A stretch of DNA of 64,000 nucleotides from Pseudomonas indica NBRC 103045 (GTDB lineage Bacteria; Pseudomonadota; Gammaproteobacteria; Pseudomonadales; Pseudomonadaceae): assembly GCF_002091635.1 (NCBI RefSeq), contig NZ_BDAC01000012.1, positions 124,001 to 188,000 on the forward strand, written 5' to 3'. Positions 34,736 through 44,260 of the stretch are shown piece after piece. Made by a program: the position numbers and the translations under genes. Each line of letters opens with the position of its first letter. Positions within the stretch are counted from its first letter, which is position 1. The notes under the pieces are model-generated. The model was not told where the DNA came from, searched no databases, and worked only from the letters and a program-made list of their open reading frames with translations.

Positions 34736-35461
34736 GTGAGCGTGAAAGCGGCCAAGCATGCCCGAGAATTGCTGCTCAAGGAATACCGTGGCGTGCTCTC
34801 CACCCATTCAAAGGCCATGCCGGGTTTTCCTTTCGGATCGGTGGTGCCTTATTGCCTCGACGAACGGGGCTGGCCGCTGATCCTGATCAGCCGTATCGCC
34901 CAGCACACCCACAACCTGCAAAAAGAGCCGAAATGCTCGCTGCTGGTGGGCGAGCGGGGCGCCGAAGACGTCCAGTCCGCCGGACGCCTGACCCTGCTCG
35001 CCGAAGCGCGGCAACTGGATGATCCGGCCGCCATCGAGGCCGCCGCGACGCGTTACTACCGCTATTTCCCCGCCTCGCGCGATTATCACAAGGCCCACGA
35101 TTTCGATTTCTGGGTGCTGGAGCCCGTGCGCTGGCGCTACATCGGTGGTTTCGGCGCGATTCACTGGCTCGACGAGGTGGCCCTGGCCAATCCGTTCGTC
35201 GGCGAATCCGAAACCGGGATGGTCGAGCATATGAACGCCGACCACGCCAACGCCATCGCCCACTACGTGGAGCTGGCCGGATTACCGAAAGGGGAGGCTG
35301 CCGAGCTGGCCGGCATCGACAGCGAGGGTTTCCACCTGCGTATCGGCCAGGCGCTCTACTGGCTGGCCTTCCCCCAACCGTGCGCCAATCCCGGTGCGGT
35401 ACGCCAGGCGCTGGTCGCCCTGGCGCGCGCCGAGCGCTGGCCATCGGCCGAGGAGGCCTGA
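34736..35461 (+). CDS. HugZ-type heme-binding/pyridoxamine-oxidase-fold protein
   Basis: The 241-residue protein has an N-terminal split-barrel (PNPOx-like) domain, including GVLSTHSKAMPGFPFGSVVPY, and a C-terminal DUF2470 domain with the block MVEHMNADHANAIAHY. This architecture is that of HugZ/HutZ, which bind and degrade heme in other bacteria, so a role in heme handling is likely but unproven. The start is GTG at 34736, 7 bases after AAGGAG. It is divergent from the SDR gene. From memory it is PA4388. Confidence 0.85.
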   Translation: MSVKAAKHARELLLKEYRGVLSTHSKAMPGFPFGSVVPYCLDERGWPLILISRIAQHTHNLQKEPKCSLLVGERGAEDVQSAGRLTLLAEARQLDDPAAIEAAATRYYRYFPASRDYHKAHDFDFWVLEPVRWRYIGGFGAIHWLDEVALANPFVGESETGMVEHMNADHANAIAHYVELAGLPKGEAAELAGIDSEGFHLRIGQALYWLAFPQPCANPGAVRQALVALARAERWPSAEEA

Positions 35462-35587
35462 GCCGGGCTCGCCGCCGGATCGTCGAAGCATCCGGTTACA
35501 GCTCGTTGCCGCTGTGGGGTTGAATTGGCCCCGCAGCGGCGTCAACTAACGGTTATCGGAAGCCGTTCTTCCGCCAAGGAACCCTCG

Positions 35588-36049
35588 ATGCGTGCTTTTC
35601 TTTTCCTGCTGTTGCTGTTCCCGCTGCTCGAACTCGCGGTGCTGATCAAGGTCGGCAGCGCCATCGGCGTGCTGCCCACGCTGCTGTTGATTATTTTCAC
35701 TGCCATCCTTGGTAGCGTCCTGCTGCGTGTCGCCGGGTTGTCCACCGCATGGCGCGCCCGTGAACGTCTGACTCGTGGCGAGCTGCCGGAGCAGGAAATG
35801 CTCGAAGGCCTGCTGATTGCCGTGGGCGGTGGCCTGTTGCTGCTGCCGGGCTTCATCAGCGATATCTTCGGCCTGCTCTGCCTGTTCCCCTTCACCCGCC
35901 GTCTGATCGTCGCCAATCTGCGCAAGCGCGTCGAAGAGCAGGCCCTGCGCCAGCGTGCGTTCGCCGATGATCTGGCGGCCAGCCAGGGCCGGCCGGGAGC
36001 CGGTCGTCCGAATGTGATCGAAGGCGAATACGAGCGCCGGGATCGCTGA
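35588..36049 (+). CDS. fxsA: FxsA-family inner-membrane protein
   Basis: The 153-residue protein has four membrane segments in the first ~105 residues, including the family core FPLLELAVLIKVGSAIG and LPGFISDIFGLLCLFP, and a soluble arginine-rich tail. E. coli FxsA overproduction suppresses phage T7 exclusion by the F plasmid; its normal job is unknown. I chose the ATG at 35588, after AAGGAA. It lies 240 bases upstream of groES, on the same strand, as in other pseudomonads. Confidence 0.9.
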   Translation: MRAFLFLLLLFPLLELAVLIKVGSAIGVLPTLLLIIFTAILGSVLLRVAGLSTAWRARERLTRGELPEQEMLEGLLIAVGGGLLLLPGFISDIFGLLCLFPFTRRLIVANLRKRVEEQALRQRAFADDLAASQGRPGAGRPNVIEGEYERRDR

Positions 36050-36117
36050 GCGCAGCGGTAGCACTGGCTAAAAACGCCGGCAATCCACCGACTTGCGCAA
36101 ATTTTTTCAGTTGTCCC

Positions 36118-36147
36118 CTTGAAATGCTTTTGGCCGCCCTTATGTAG
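36118..36147 (+). promoter_or_regulatory. Sigma-32 type heat-shock promoter of groESL
   Basis: CTTGAA at 36118-36123 is followed after 13 bases by CCCTTATGTA at 36137-36146, close to the sigma-32 consensus (CTTGAA, 13-15 bases, CCCCATNTA). No CIRCE operator is seen, so HrcA control is unlikely. Transcription would start near 36154. Confidence 0.8.
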
Positions 36148-36163
36148 CGGTCACCGCAAGGTC

Positions 36164-36255
36164 CCTGTCGCATCGACAGGCTGTCTTCTGCGGCTCGCTC
36201 AGCGGGCCGTAACCGGCAACGCCGGATTTGCTAACCCGCCGGTGGGCTCCACCGG
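36164..36255 (+). promoter_or_regulatory. Three-hairpin leader of the groESL mRNA
   Basis: The untranslated leader holds three short perfect hairpins: CCTGTCG/CGACAGG (36164-36180, loop CAT), CCGGC/GCCGG (36213-36225, loop AAC) and CCGGTGG/CCACCGG (36239-36255). They lie between the sigma-32 promoter and groES. They could stabilise the mRNA; no known thermosensor class was recognised. Confidence 0.5.
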
Positions 36256-36289
36256 AAGCTGGAAATCACTTAACTAGGAGAGATCGACA

Positions 36290-36583
36290 ATGAAGCTTCG
36301 TCCTCTGCATGACCGCGTCGTCATTCGTCGCAGCGAAGAAGAAACCAAGACCGCTGGCGGCATCGTCCTGCCGGGTTCCGCTGCCGAAAAACCGAACCGT
36401 GGCGAAGTCGTCGCCGTCGGCACCGGTCGCGTGCTGGACAACGGCGAAGTGCGTCCGCTGGCCGTGAAAGTCGGCGACCAGGTGGTATTCGGTCCGTACT
36501 CCGGCAGCAACACCATCAAGGTTGACGGCGAAGACCTGCTGGTGATGGGCGAGAACGAAATTCTCGCTGTCATCGAAGCCTGA
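36290..36583 (+). CDS. groES: Co-chaperonin GroES
   Basis: GroES caps the GroEL ring during ATP-driven folding. The 97-residue protein starts [14 protein letters not shown], contains the mobile loop ([16 protein letters not shown]) that contacts GroEL, and ends with the [10 protein letters not shown] strand. TAGGAGAG precedes the ATG. It is co-transcribed with groEL 43 bases downstream. Confidence 0.99.
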   Translation: MKLRPLHDRVVIRRSEEETKTAGGIVLPGSAAEKPNRGEVVAVGTGRVLDNGEVRPLAVKVGDQVVFGPYSGSNTIKVDGEDLLVMGENEILAVIEA

Positions 36584-36614
36584 TTTCCGCCCTCCGCATA
36601 ACCTAACGAATTGA

Positions 36615-38267
<1,653 letters not shown>

Positions 38268-38292
38268 GCCACCCGGTCTTCCGTACCGAAAC

Positions 38293-38323
38293 GAAAAAGC
38301 CCCGCCTCGTGCGGGGCTTTTTC
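38293..38323 (+). terminator. Rho-independent terminator after groEL
   Basis: GAAAAAGCCCCGC pairs with GCGGGGCTTTTTC around a 5-base loop. The A and T runs make it potentially active in both directions. Confidence 0.93.
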
Positions 38324-38360
38324 ATGGGCGTTTATTTTGCGAGGGGTATGGAATGGATTT

Positions 38361-38376
38361 GCGAATTCATTCGCGA
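38361..38376. repeat. Solitary REP-like palindrome
   Basis: GCGAATTCATTCGCGA is identical to the core of the REP at 44057-44072 and is an imperfect palindrome. It lacks the flanking GTGGGAG arm, so it looks like a decayed single REP between groEL and the PAP2 gene. Confidence 0.6.
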
Positions 38377-38520
38377 TCAGAGCCTGACGATGCCCCGTTA
38401 TCGCCACTGTCCGGGCATAGATTTCGGCCAGGGTGAACCAGCCGCTCACCGGCTGCCAAGGCATTCGATCGCGGTACACGGCCCGACACCGAGCGTCGTT
38501 CGGGTAGCGGGGATCGATGG

Positions 38521-38553
38521 AAAAAAGGACCCGCAGGCAGGGACGCCTGCGGG
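38521..38553 (-). terminator. Rho-independent terminator of the PAP2 gene
   Basis: Read on the minus strand, CCCGCAGGC and GCCTGCGGG pair around a 6-base loop, then GTCC and a run of six T residues. It lies 14 bases beyond the PAP2 stop. Confidence 0.85.
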
Positions 38554-38566
38554 GTGGACGAGGAGG

Positions 38567-39316
38567 TCAGTCCAGGTTGGAGGAAGTGGAAGCGGGTGTC
38601 TGGCTTGCCTCGGCCATGACGGGGGCCGGTCGGCGATAGAGCAGCAGGGTGTAGCAGCCGAGGCAGATCAACCAGTCGAACAGTGCGGTCCAGAGGTTGT
38701 GCGAGAGGAAATGCGCTCCCTGCATCATCCTGGCGAGGGAAAACAGCCCGCCGAGGGCCAACGCTCCGACGAAGGCGGCCCGCGCCAGGCGCGGACGGCG
38801 GTCGCGCAGGACGAAGTACAGGGCGAAGAAGGCGAAGCCGCTGGTGGCATGGCCGCCTGGCCAGCAGCGACCGGGCTTGAGGGTCGGTGCGCGTTCGCCG
38901 ATCAGCGGGCTGTAGCTCTCCACGCCGCCGTAGCGGGTCAGGCTCCAGGGGCAATGCACGCCGGTGATGATTTTCAGCGGCGGCACGATGGCCGTGGACA
39001 AGCCCATCGCCAGTACTAGGTAGCCCAATGACGCACGCAAGTGACGCCAGGGTGCGTACAGCAGGCTGACCAGGAAGCCGGCGATGGCCAGTACGCCGAT
39101 CAGGATCACCGCCTGCTTGGCGCGGTCGTGCAGGATGTCTTCGAAGAATGCGCTGCGGCGGGCGATGAACCCTACGCCCGGCTGGTAGAACAGGTCGGCC
39201 AGGGCGAAATCCAGGCGGCTCGGATTGCCCAGCAGGAGCAGGACGATCAGCAGCAGTGGCACGCCCAAGCAGAGTGTCAGGTGCAAGGGACGTGAAAAGG
39301 TAGGTGAGGTGGACAT
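38567..39316 (-). CDS. PAP2-family membrane phosphatase
   Basis: The 249-residue protein has about six membrane segments and the three PAP2 motifs: K-x6-containing KIITGVHCP, PGGHATSG (for PSGH), and ARMMQGAHFLSH (for SRxxxxxHxxxD, with the last position H, as often seen in this subgroup). Such proteins remove phosphate from undecaprenyl diphosphate, lipid A or phosphatidate; which one applies is not decidable here. It is the second phosphatase gene upstream of colR, suggesting an envelope role. Confidence 0.87.
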   Translation of the reverse strand: MSTSPTFSRPLHLTLCLGVPLLLIVLLLLGNPSRLDFALADLFYQPGVGFIARRSAFFEDILHDRAKQAVILIGVLAIAGFLVSLLYAPWRHLRASLGYLVLAMGLSTAIVPPLKIITGVHCPWSLTRYGGVESYSPLIGERAPTLKPGRCWPGGHATSGFAFFALYFVLRDRRPRLARAAFVGALALGGLFSLARMMQGAHFLSHNLWTALFDWLICLGCYTLLLYRRPAPVMAEASQTPASTSSNLD

Positions 39317-39424
39317 GCCGCTCTCCGGTTGGATCAGTGCTGGCTGATAGGCTCGTTTGCCAGCTCAGCAGGTGGTTTGGGAAATCGTGGCTCGCGGCCT
39401 GGTCGTAGGAAGAAATAAGCCGAG

Positions 39425-40084
39425 TCAGTCGAGGTCTTCGGGGCCGGCCAGACTGCTCAGCAACTCGCGCAGATGACACAGGCTGACGGGGCTGGGGCTG
39501 CAACTGCCTTCAGACATGGCCTGGCGGATCGCCTCGATATCGGCGTTACGTACGTAGCGTATGGCGTCGTTCATGTCGTCCTGGTTGCCGAAGCCGCCTT
39601 CGACCATTTCCCGGAGTGCGTCCTCCCTGCTCCAGCCTTGGATCACCGTACGGTACATGGCGGCGAACAGGCCGGTGCGGTCGCGGCCATGCTTGCAGTG
39701 CAGTAATACCGGGCCCTGTTGCTGGGCGCTCTGGAGGAGGTTCAGTACGCGAATCACATCGGCGTCGTCGACGCGGTCGGCATGGGTCGGAACGCTGAGA
39801 GTGCGCAGAGGGGCACCGTTCGTCCAGGTCTTGTCGTCGGTCTTGATCAGGCTCAGCACCGTGCGCATCCCGAGCTCTTCCAGCAGTGGCAGGTTGCGGG
39901 CTTCGGGCAGGGCGCTGCGGTAGAGCGTCGGCGACAGGCGGTAGAGGTTGAAGGAGGTATCCACCGGCTGTGCCCAGGTGGCGGGGCGCTCGGTGGCGCC
40001 CGCGTTAGTGGCGCTGGCGAGCAGCAGAGTGATCACGGCCAGCGCAAGAGAGTGGAGGGGCGCGGAAAGGGTCGGGCGCATCAT
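39425..40084 (-). CDS. Exported dual-specificity-type phosphatase
   Basis: The 219-residue protein has a signal peptide (cut near SATNAGA, residue 30) and a cysteine phosphatase domain with the P-loop HCKHGRDRTG, where C130 is the nucleophile and R136 binds phosphate; the general acid is probably D106 or D107. The location would be periplasmic, so a lipid, sugar phosphate or protein substrate in the envelope is likely. I chose the ATG at 40084, with AAGG upstream; the following ATG at 40081 is possible. A ColR-like site lies 66 bases upstream, and colR is divergent, so ColR control is a reasonable inference. Confidence 0.83.
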   Translation of the reverse strand: MMRPTLSAPLHSLALAVITLLLASATNAGATERPATWAQPVDTSFNLYRLSPTLYRSALPEARNLPLLEELGMRTVLSLIKTDDKTWTNGAPLRTLSVPTHADRVDDADVIRVLNLLQSAQQQGPVLLHCKHGRDRTGLFAAMYRTVIQGWSREDALREMVEGGFGNQDDMNDAIRYVRNADIEAIRQAMSEGSCSPSPVSLCHLRELLSSLAGPEDLD

Positions 40085-40149
40085 GGGCAACCTTGGCAAA
40101 GATAGGCGGCAGTCTGCCGAGGCGCTTGTCATGAAGAAGTGAGCGTACG

Positions 40150-40165
40150 GTGAAAAATTTGTCAA
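40150..40165 (-). promoter_or_regulatory. Candidate ColR-binding site before the phosphatase gene
   Basis: On the minus strand the site reads TTGACAAATTTTTCAC. It fits the P. putida ColR consensus I recall, YYNASNNYTTTTTCAC (Y = C or T, S = C or G), at every position but one. It lies in the gap between the exported phosphatase gene and colR, so it could serve either gene. Confidence 0.6.
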
Positions 40166-40234
40166 AACCCACCGTTGCGTCCGGTGCCGTGCCATCATCG
40201 CCGCGCCGCCGACGGGAAGCGAGAGGAGCACGTC

Positions 40235-40918
40235 ATGCGCATTCTGCTGGTCGAGGATAACCGCGACATCCTGGCCAATATGTTGGATTACCTGAGCATC
40301 AAGGGGTACAGCGTCGACTGTGCCCAGGACGGCCTGTCCGGCTTGCACTTGGCCGCCACCGAGCATTACGACCTGATCGTGCTCGACATCATGTTGCCCG
40401 GCCTCGACGGCTACAGCCTGTGCAAGCGCCTACGCGAAGAGGCGCGTCGCGACACCCCGGTGATCATGCTCACCGCCCGCGACCAGCTCGACGACCGCCT
40501 GCAGGGCTTCCGCTCCGGTGCCGACGATTACTTGATCAAGCCCTTTGCCCTGTCGGAGCTGGCGGCACGCATCGAGGCGGTGCTGCGCCGCACCCAGGGC
40601 GGCGGCCGGCGCCTGCTGCAAGTCGCCGACCTGTGCTACGACCTCGATACCCTGGAAGTCACCCGCGATGGCAAGCCGCTCAAGCTCAACCCCATCGGTC
40701 TCAAGTTGCTCGCCGTGTTGATGCAGAAAAGCCCCCATGTGGTGCGCCGCGAGGTACTGGAAGCGGCCGTCTGGGGCGACGATTGCCCGGACAGTGACAG
40801 CCTGCGCAGCCACGTCCACCAATTACGCCAGGTGATCGACAAACCCTTCGCCCGGCCCTTGCTGCAGACCGTCCACGGCGTCGGCTATCGGCTGGCAGAG
40901 AGTGCCGATGGAATATAA
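40235..40918 (+). CDS. colR: Response regulator ColR
   Basis: ColR is an OmpR-family regulator: receiver with phosphoacceptor D51 in LIVLDIMLPGLDGY, and a winged-helix DNA-binding domain ending VHGVGYRL. The 227-residue length equals the P. aeruginosa protein. ColRS responds to excess zinc and iron and, in pseudomonads, adjusts lipopolysaccharide and outer-membrane functions and contributes to polymyxin tolerance. I chose the ATG at 40235 after AGAGGAG. The stop overlaps the colS start by 11 bases. Confidence 0.95.
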   Translation: MRILLVEDNRDILANMLDYLSIKGYSVDCAQDGLSGLHLAATEHYDLIVLDIMLPGLDGYSLCKRLREEARRDTPVIMLTARDQLDDRLQGFRSGADDYLIKPFALSELAARIEAVLRRTQGGGRRLLQVADLCYDLDTLEVTRDGKPLKLNPIGLKLLAVLMQKSPHVVRREVLEAAVWGDDCPDSDSLRSHVHQLRQVIDKPFARPLLQTVHGVGYRLAESADGI

Positions 40919-42203
40919 GCAGAGCCTGGCGCGGCGGATCGTCATCGCCTTCCTGCTGCTCACCCTGCTGGTGGCCGGCTCTTTCGCCATGGGCATCATC
41001 GGCACCGTGCACTTGGTCGAGGAGCGGTTGATTTCCACTGAGCTGGGCCGTGACCTCGATCGCTTGCTGAAGATGGACAGCATGGAGGAATGGCGCCATC
41101 GGCCCGAGCCGGGTCAGTTGTTCTATTTCAGCGACGGCAAGGATGATTTCGCCCTGACGGACGATTTGCGCAATCTGACGCCGGGCTTCCACGAGGTCTT
41201 CCGCGACGAACTGTCGTACCACGCCATGGTGCGCGAGGTCAGCGGCCGTCTGTATGTCCTGTTGCAGGACCAGAGCGATTTCGAGGCGCGCGAGCAGGTG
41301 TTGTTCGCGGTGGTACAGATCGGCCTGGGGCTCAGCCTGTTGCTCGCCGCGCTGCTCGGCTGGCTGCTGGCGCGACGGGTGATGGCGCCGGTGGCGAGGC
41401 TGGCCCGCCAGGTGCGTCACCGCGACCAGTTGCTGACCCTGGCACCGCCGTTGGCGCCGGACTATGCCGCCGACGAGGTGGGGCAATTGGCGGCGGCCTT
41501 CGACGATACCCTCGGCCAACTGCGTGAGGCGCTGACCCGCGAGCGCCTGTTCACCAGCGATGTCAGCCACGAACTGCGCACACCGCTGATGGTGCTGGCC
41601 AGCTCCTGCGAGCTGCTGCTGGAAAACCCGCAACTCGATACCCGTGCTCGCGCCCAGGTGCAGCGCATGGCCCGTGCCTGCGATGAAATGCGGGGGCTGG
41701 TGCACACCTTCCTGCTCCTCGCCCGGGCGCAGAGCGAGGGCGACGATCAGGCGGCCCAGGCCAGCCTGCTCGAAGTGGCCGATGACCTGGCCGCGCAATG
41801 GCGTCAGCCGATTGAAGACAAGGGGTTGCGTTTCGATTACCGGAGCGACGAACTCCCGGCGGACGAGGCGGGGCGCCGGTATAACCTGACCTTTCTGCAC
41901 ACAGTGATGAGCAACCTTCTGCGCAATGCCCTGCATTACACCGAGAAGGGCTGGATCAGTCTGAGCCTGGAACCGCATGGCTTTGTCGTCGAGGACAGCG
42001 GTGTGGGCATTCCCGAGGAACAGCGCGAGCGGGTCTTCCAACCCTTCGTGCGCGGCACTGACCGGGGCGAGGGGCTGGGACTGGGGCTGTCGCTGGTTCG
42101 GCGGATTTGCGTCAGCCAGGGCTGGACGGTGGAGTTGCTGACGGCCGAGTCGGGTGGCTGCCGTTTCCGGGTCCGGCTGGATGGCGAGGCCGTGGGCTGC
42201 TGA
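40908..42203 (+). CDS. colS: Sensor histidine kinase ColS
   Basis: The 431-residue kinase has two membrane segments (about 12-33 and 135-155), a short periplasmic sensor, HAMP, HisKA with H221 in VSHELRTP, and HATPase boxes DSGVGIP and GEGLGLGLSL. With the start at 40908 the metal-site residues reported for P. putida ColS fall at the same numbers, as far as I recall: H35, E38, H105, E126 and E129 (ExxE in FEAREQ). This supports a zinc/iron sensor role and the chosen start. It overlaps colR by 11 bases. Confidence 0.95.
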   Translation: MEYKQSLARRIVIAFLLLTLLVAGSFAMGIIGTVHLVEERLISTELGRDLDRLLKMDSMEEWRHRPEPGQLFYFSDGKDDFALTDDLRNLTPGFHEVFRDELSYHAMVREVSGRLYVLLQDQSDFEAREQVLFAVVQIGLGLSLLLAALLGWLLARRVMAPVARLARQVRHRDQLLTLAPPLAPDYAADEVGQLAAAFDDTLGQLREALTRERLFTSDVSHELRTPLMVLASSCELLLENPQLDTRARAQVQRMARACDEMRGLVHTFLLLARAQSEGDDQAAQASLLEVADDLAAQWRQPIEDKGLRFDYRSDELPADEAGRRYNLTFLHTVMSNLLRNALHYTEKGWISLSLEPHGFVVEDSGVGIPEEQRERVFQPFVRGTDRGEGLGLGLSLVRRICVSQGWTVELLTAESGGCRFRVRLDGEAVGC

Positions 42204-42225
42204 GCTCGTTGTGCTCACGCCGGCT

Positions 42226-42241
42226 TTGACGTTTTTTTCAC
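42226..42241 (+). promoter_or_regulatory. Candidate ColR-binding site before the methyltransferase gene
   Basis: TTGACGTTTTTTTCAC matches every position of the recalled P. putida ColR consensus. It lies 67 bases before the methyltransferase ATG and just after colS, in the position of a known ColR-regulated promoter in P. putida. Confidence 0.75.
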
Positions 42242-42307
42242 ATTCCCTTGACCGGTCGTTGACGGCGGGCCGGTTAAGGTCCGGACCATCTTTTCTGGAG
42301 GTGGTCT

Positions 42308-42988
42308 ATGAGCAGTCCCGTCGAACTGGCGTTCTCGCAGAAGTACAACCACGAACATGCCCAGCAATACCTGCAAAAGCACCAGGACGGTCTCTGGCGG
42401 CGCCTGTCGCATTGGCGCGACGAACAACTGGCGCGCCGTGCGCTGACTCTGGCCGGCGACCCCGGCCTGGTGCTCGACCTGCCCTGTGGGGCCGGCCGCT
42501 TCTGGCCGTTGCTGGCGGAAAAGGCCAATCGGGTCATCATCGGGGCGGACAACTCGGCGGACATGCTGCGCACCGCCTGCGCCGCTCAGCCGGCGGAAGT
42601 GGTGCGAAGGGTACGGCCCTTGCATACTTCTGCTTTCGCCATCGACCTGCCGGACAATGCCGTGGACAGCATCTTCTGCATGCGTCTGCTGCACCATGTC
42701 GGCGATGCAGCGGATCGTCGCGCGCTGCTGGCAGAATGCCGGCGTGTCACCCGCGACAGCTTGATCGTTTCGTTATGGGTCGACGGCAACTACAAGGCGT
42801 GGAAGCGCAAGCGTCTGGAGCAACGCCGCCAACACGAACGTGGGGAGGAAAGTTACCAGAACCGTTTCGTGTTACCGGTCGCCCAGGTCGAAAGCGAATT
42901 CAGGCAGGCCGGGTTCCAGGTTCAGGAGCGTCTGGATTTCCTGCCGCTGTATGCCATGTGGCGGGTCTATGTGCTGCGCAAACAATAA
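42308..42988 (+). CDS. SAM-dependent methyltransferase of the ColR regulon
   Basis: The 226-residue protein is a class I methyltransferase: SAM motif I in LVLDLPCGAGRF (about 54-65), an acidic residue in VIIGADNS for ribose contact, and a post-motif FCMRLLHHVGD. Substrate unknown. GGAGGT precedes the ATG. A full ColR-like site lies upstream and inaA follows, so the set is probably induced by ColR under metal or envelope stress; the target may be a lipopolysaccharide-related molecule (inference). From memory it is PA4379. Confidence 0.88.
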   Translation: MSSPVELAFSQKYNHEHAQQYLQKHQDGLWRRLSHWRDEQLARRALTLAGDPGLVLDLPCGAGRFWPLLAEKANRVIIGADNSADMLRTACAAQPAEVVRRVRPLHTSAFAIDLPDNAVDSIFCMRLLHHVGDAADRRALLAECRRVTRDSLIVSLWVDGNYKAWKRKRLEQRRQHERGEESYQNRFVLPVAQVESEFRQAGFQVQERLDFLPLYAMWRVYVLRKQ

Positions 42989-43008
42989 CGAATAAGGGCG
43001 TGAAGGCC

Positions 43009-43713
43009 GTGTCGTATTCAGCTCAGGTCGGTGAAAACCAGTTTCAGCAGTGGTGGCAGATGCAGGGCGATTGGGTCGAGGCACCCAATGTCCGGCGCGG
43101 AGGGCAGAGCGGCGTGCAACGCGTGCGCATCGGCGACGGTCCCCTACTGTATGCCAAGCGCCAGGTCGGCCATATCTACCGCAGCCTGCATCATCCCTTC
43201 GGCCGCCCTACCGTTTTGCGGGAGCGCGATGCGCTGCTCAGCCTGCAGCAACTCGGGGTGCAGGTACCGGAAATCCATTACTGCGGCGTCGAGCGCGACA
43301 GCGAGGCGGGGTGGCGGGCGCTGCTGGTGACCGTCGATCTGAAGGATTATCAGGAAATCGACCGGTGGTACGCCGAGGGGGGACGGGAGCGCTATGGTGA
43401 GCAGGTTCACCGACGCCTGCTCGAGCAGATCGGCATCACCCTGGCCCGCATGCACCGGGGGCGCTGGCAGCATGGCTGCCTGTACGCCAAGCACGTGTTC
43501 GTGCGGGTGACCGGCGAGGGGGACGAGGCCCAGGTGGATGTGGCGCTACTGGATCTGGAGAAGAGCCGGCGCCGCCTGAGCAGTCGACAGGCCGCTCGTC
43601 ACGATATGCGGCAATTGCGGCGCCATTCGTCATGGAATGAAGCGGACTGGCAACAACTGATCTACGGTTATGAAACAGCGTTTGGCAGCGCTATCAGAGA
43701 GTTGCGGTCATGA
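43009..43713 (+). CDS. inaA: InaA-type lipopolysaccharide kinase-fold protein
   Basis: The 234-residue protein belongs to the Kdo/WaaP kinase-like group. Key blocks: YAKRQ (ATP lysine region), HGCLYAKHVFV (catalytic loop) and LLDLEKSRRR (metal aspartate). InaA was first described as weak-acid inducible in E. coli; in pseudomonads it lies in the ColR regulon. The start is uncertain: GTG at 43009 has AAGGG 10 bases upstream, while GTG at 43000 is three codons longer but has its AAGGG too close. The last codons overlap the small gene that follows by 4 bases. Confidence 0.86.
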   Translation: MSYSAQVGENQFQQWWQMQGDWVEAPNVRRGGQSGVQRVRIGDGPLLYAKRQVGHIYRSLHHPFGRPTVLRERDALLSLQQLGVQVPEIHYCGVERDSEAGWRALLVTVDLKDYQEIDRWYAEGGRERYGEQVHRRLLEQIGITLARMHRGRWQHGCLYAKHVFVRVTGEGDEAQVDVALLDLEKSRRRLSSRQAARHDMRQLRRHSSWNEADWQQLIYGYETAFGSAIRELRS

Positions 43714-43940
43714 AGCTAGAAATTGCTCGAGGTTTGTTCCTTGTCGGTGCACTGGGCGTAGCCTCCCTGGCTGCGGCCGCCTGGCATCAGCCGGGTCCTT
43801 CGGTCTTGAGCGACAGCGATGGACGCAGTTATTGCCGTATCCCTGCCAATGCACGAACACATGCGGAACAGGTCAGGCCGGATCAGGATCTGCTCCTGTT
43901 CATGTTCAGCCTGGCCCAGGGGCTCAAGCCGCAAGGGTGA
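43710..43940 (+). CDS. Small exported or membrane-anchored protein
   Basis: This 76-residue protein begins MKLEIARGLFLVGALGVAS, a hydrophobic stretch that looks like a signal peptide or single anchor, and continues with a short soluble part containing one cysteine. Its ATG overlaps the inaA stop (ATGA), so it is translated with inaA. I do not recognise a family; from memory it matches the position of PA4377. A role in the same envelope-stress response is an inference. Confidence 0.75.
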   Translation: MKLEIARGLFLVGALGVASLAAAAWHQPGPSVLSDSDGRSYCRIPANARTHAEQVRPDQDLLLFMFSLAQGLKPQG

Positions 43941-43970
43941 GCCCGCTTCGTTCCATCACACCGGCTCCGC

Positions 43971-44255
43971 TTTTCGTAGGAGCCAACTCTGCTGGCGAAG
44001 CTCTTGCGGGGCGCTCGCGCCTACAAGGCCAAGGCCTTCTCACTTCCCGTGTGGGAGCGAATTCATTCGCGAATGCCAGGCGCCCGTATCGCGGATGAAT
44101 CCGCTCCCACAATTTTGTGCCACCCCTGATCCGTTTTTCGTAGGAGCCAGCTCTGCTGGCGAAGCTCTTGCGGGGCTTGTTTCGCGCGCAGTTGGGCGAA
44201 TGAATTCGCCCCTACGGGATGATCGTGCGATGGTGTAGGGGCGAATTTATTCGCC
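43971..44255. repeat. Cluster of REP/REPIN repeats between the inaA unit and mexW
   Basis: This 357-bp gap (43941-44297) has no gene. It holds a 42-bp direct repeat (43971-44012 and 44134-44175, one obvious mismatch, each starting with the GTAGGAGCC type REP); an inverted REP pair (44051-44071 and 44090-44109, GTGGGAGCG to CGCTCCCAC ends); and another inverted pair (44193-44214 and 44234-44255, GGGCGAAT to GTAGGGGCG ends). Three REP families are thus interleaved. Such REPINs are moved by RAYT transposases encoded elsewhere and can act as terminators or mRNA stabilisers. Confidence 0.85.
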
Positions 44256-44260
44256 CGAAG

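Noticed and set aside
36050-36289. A CIRCE operator before groES
   Set aside because: No inverted repeat of TTAGCACTC type is present; the sigma-32 match explains control.
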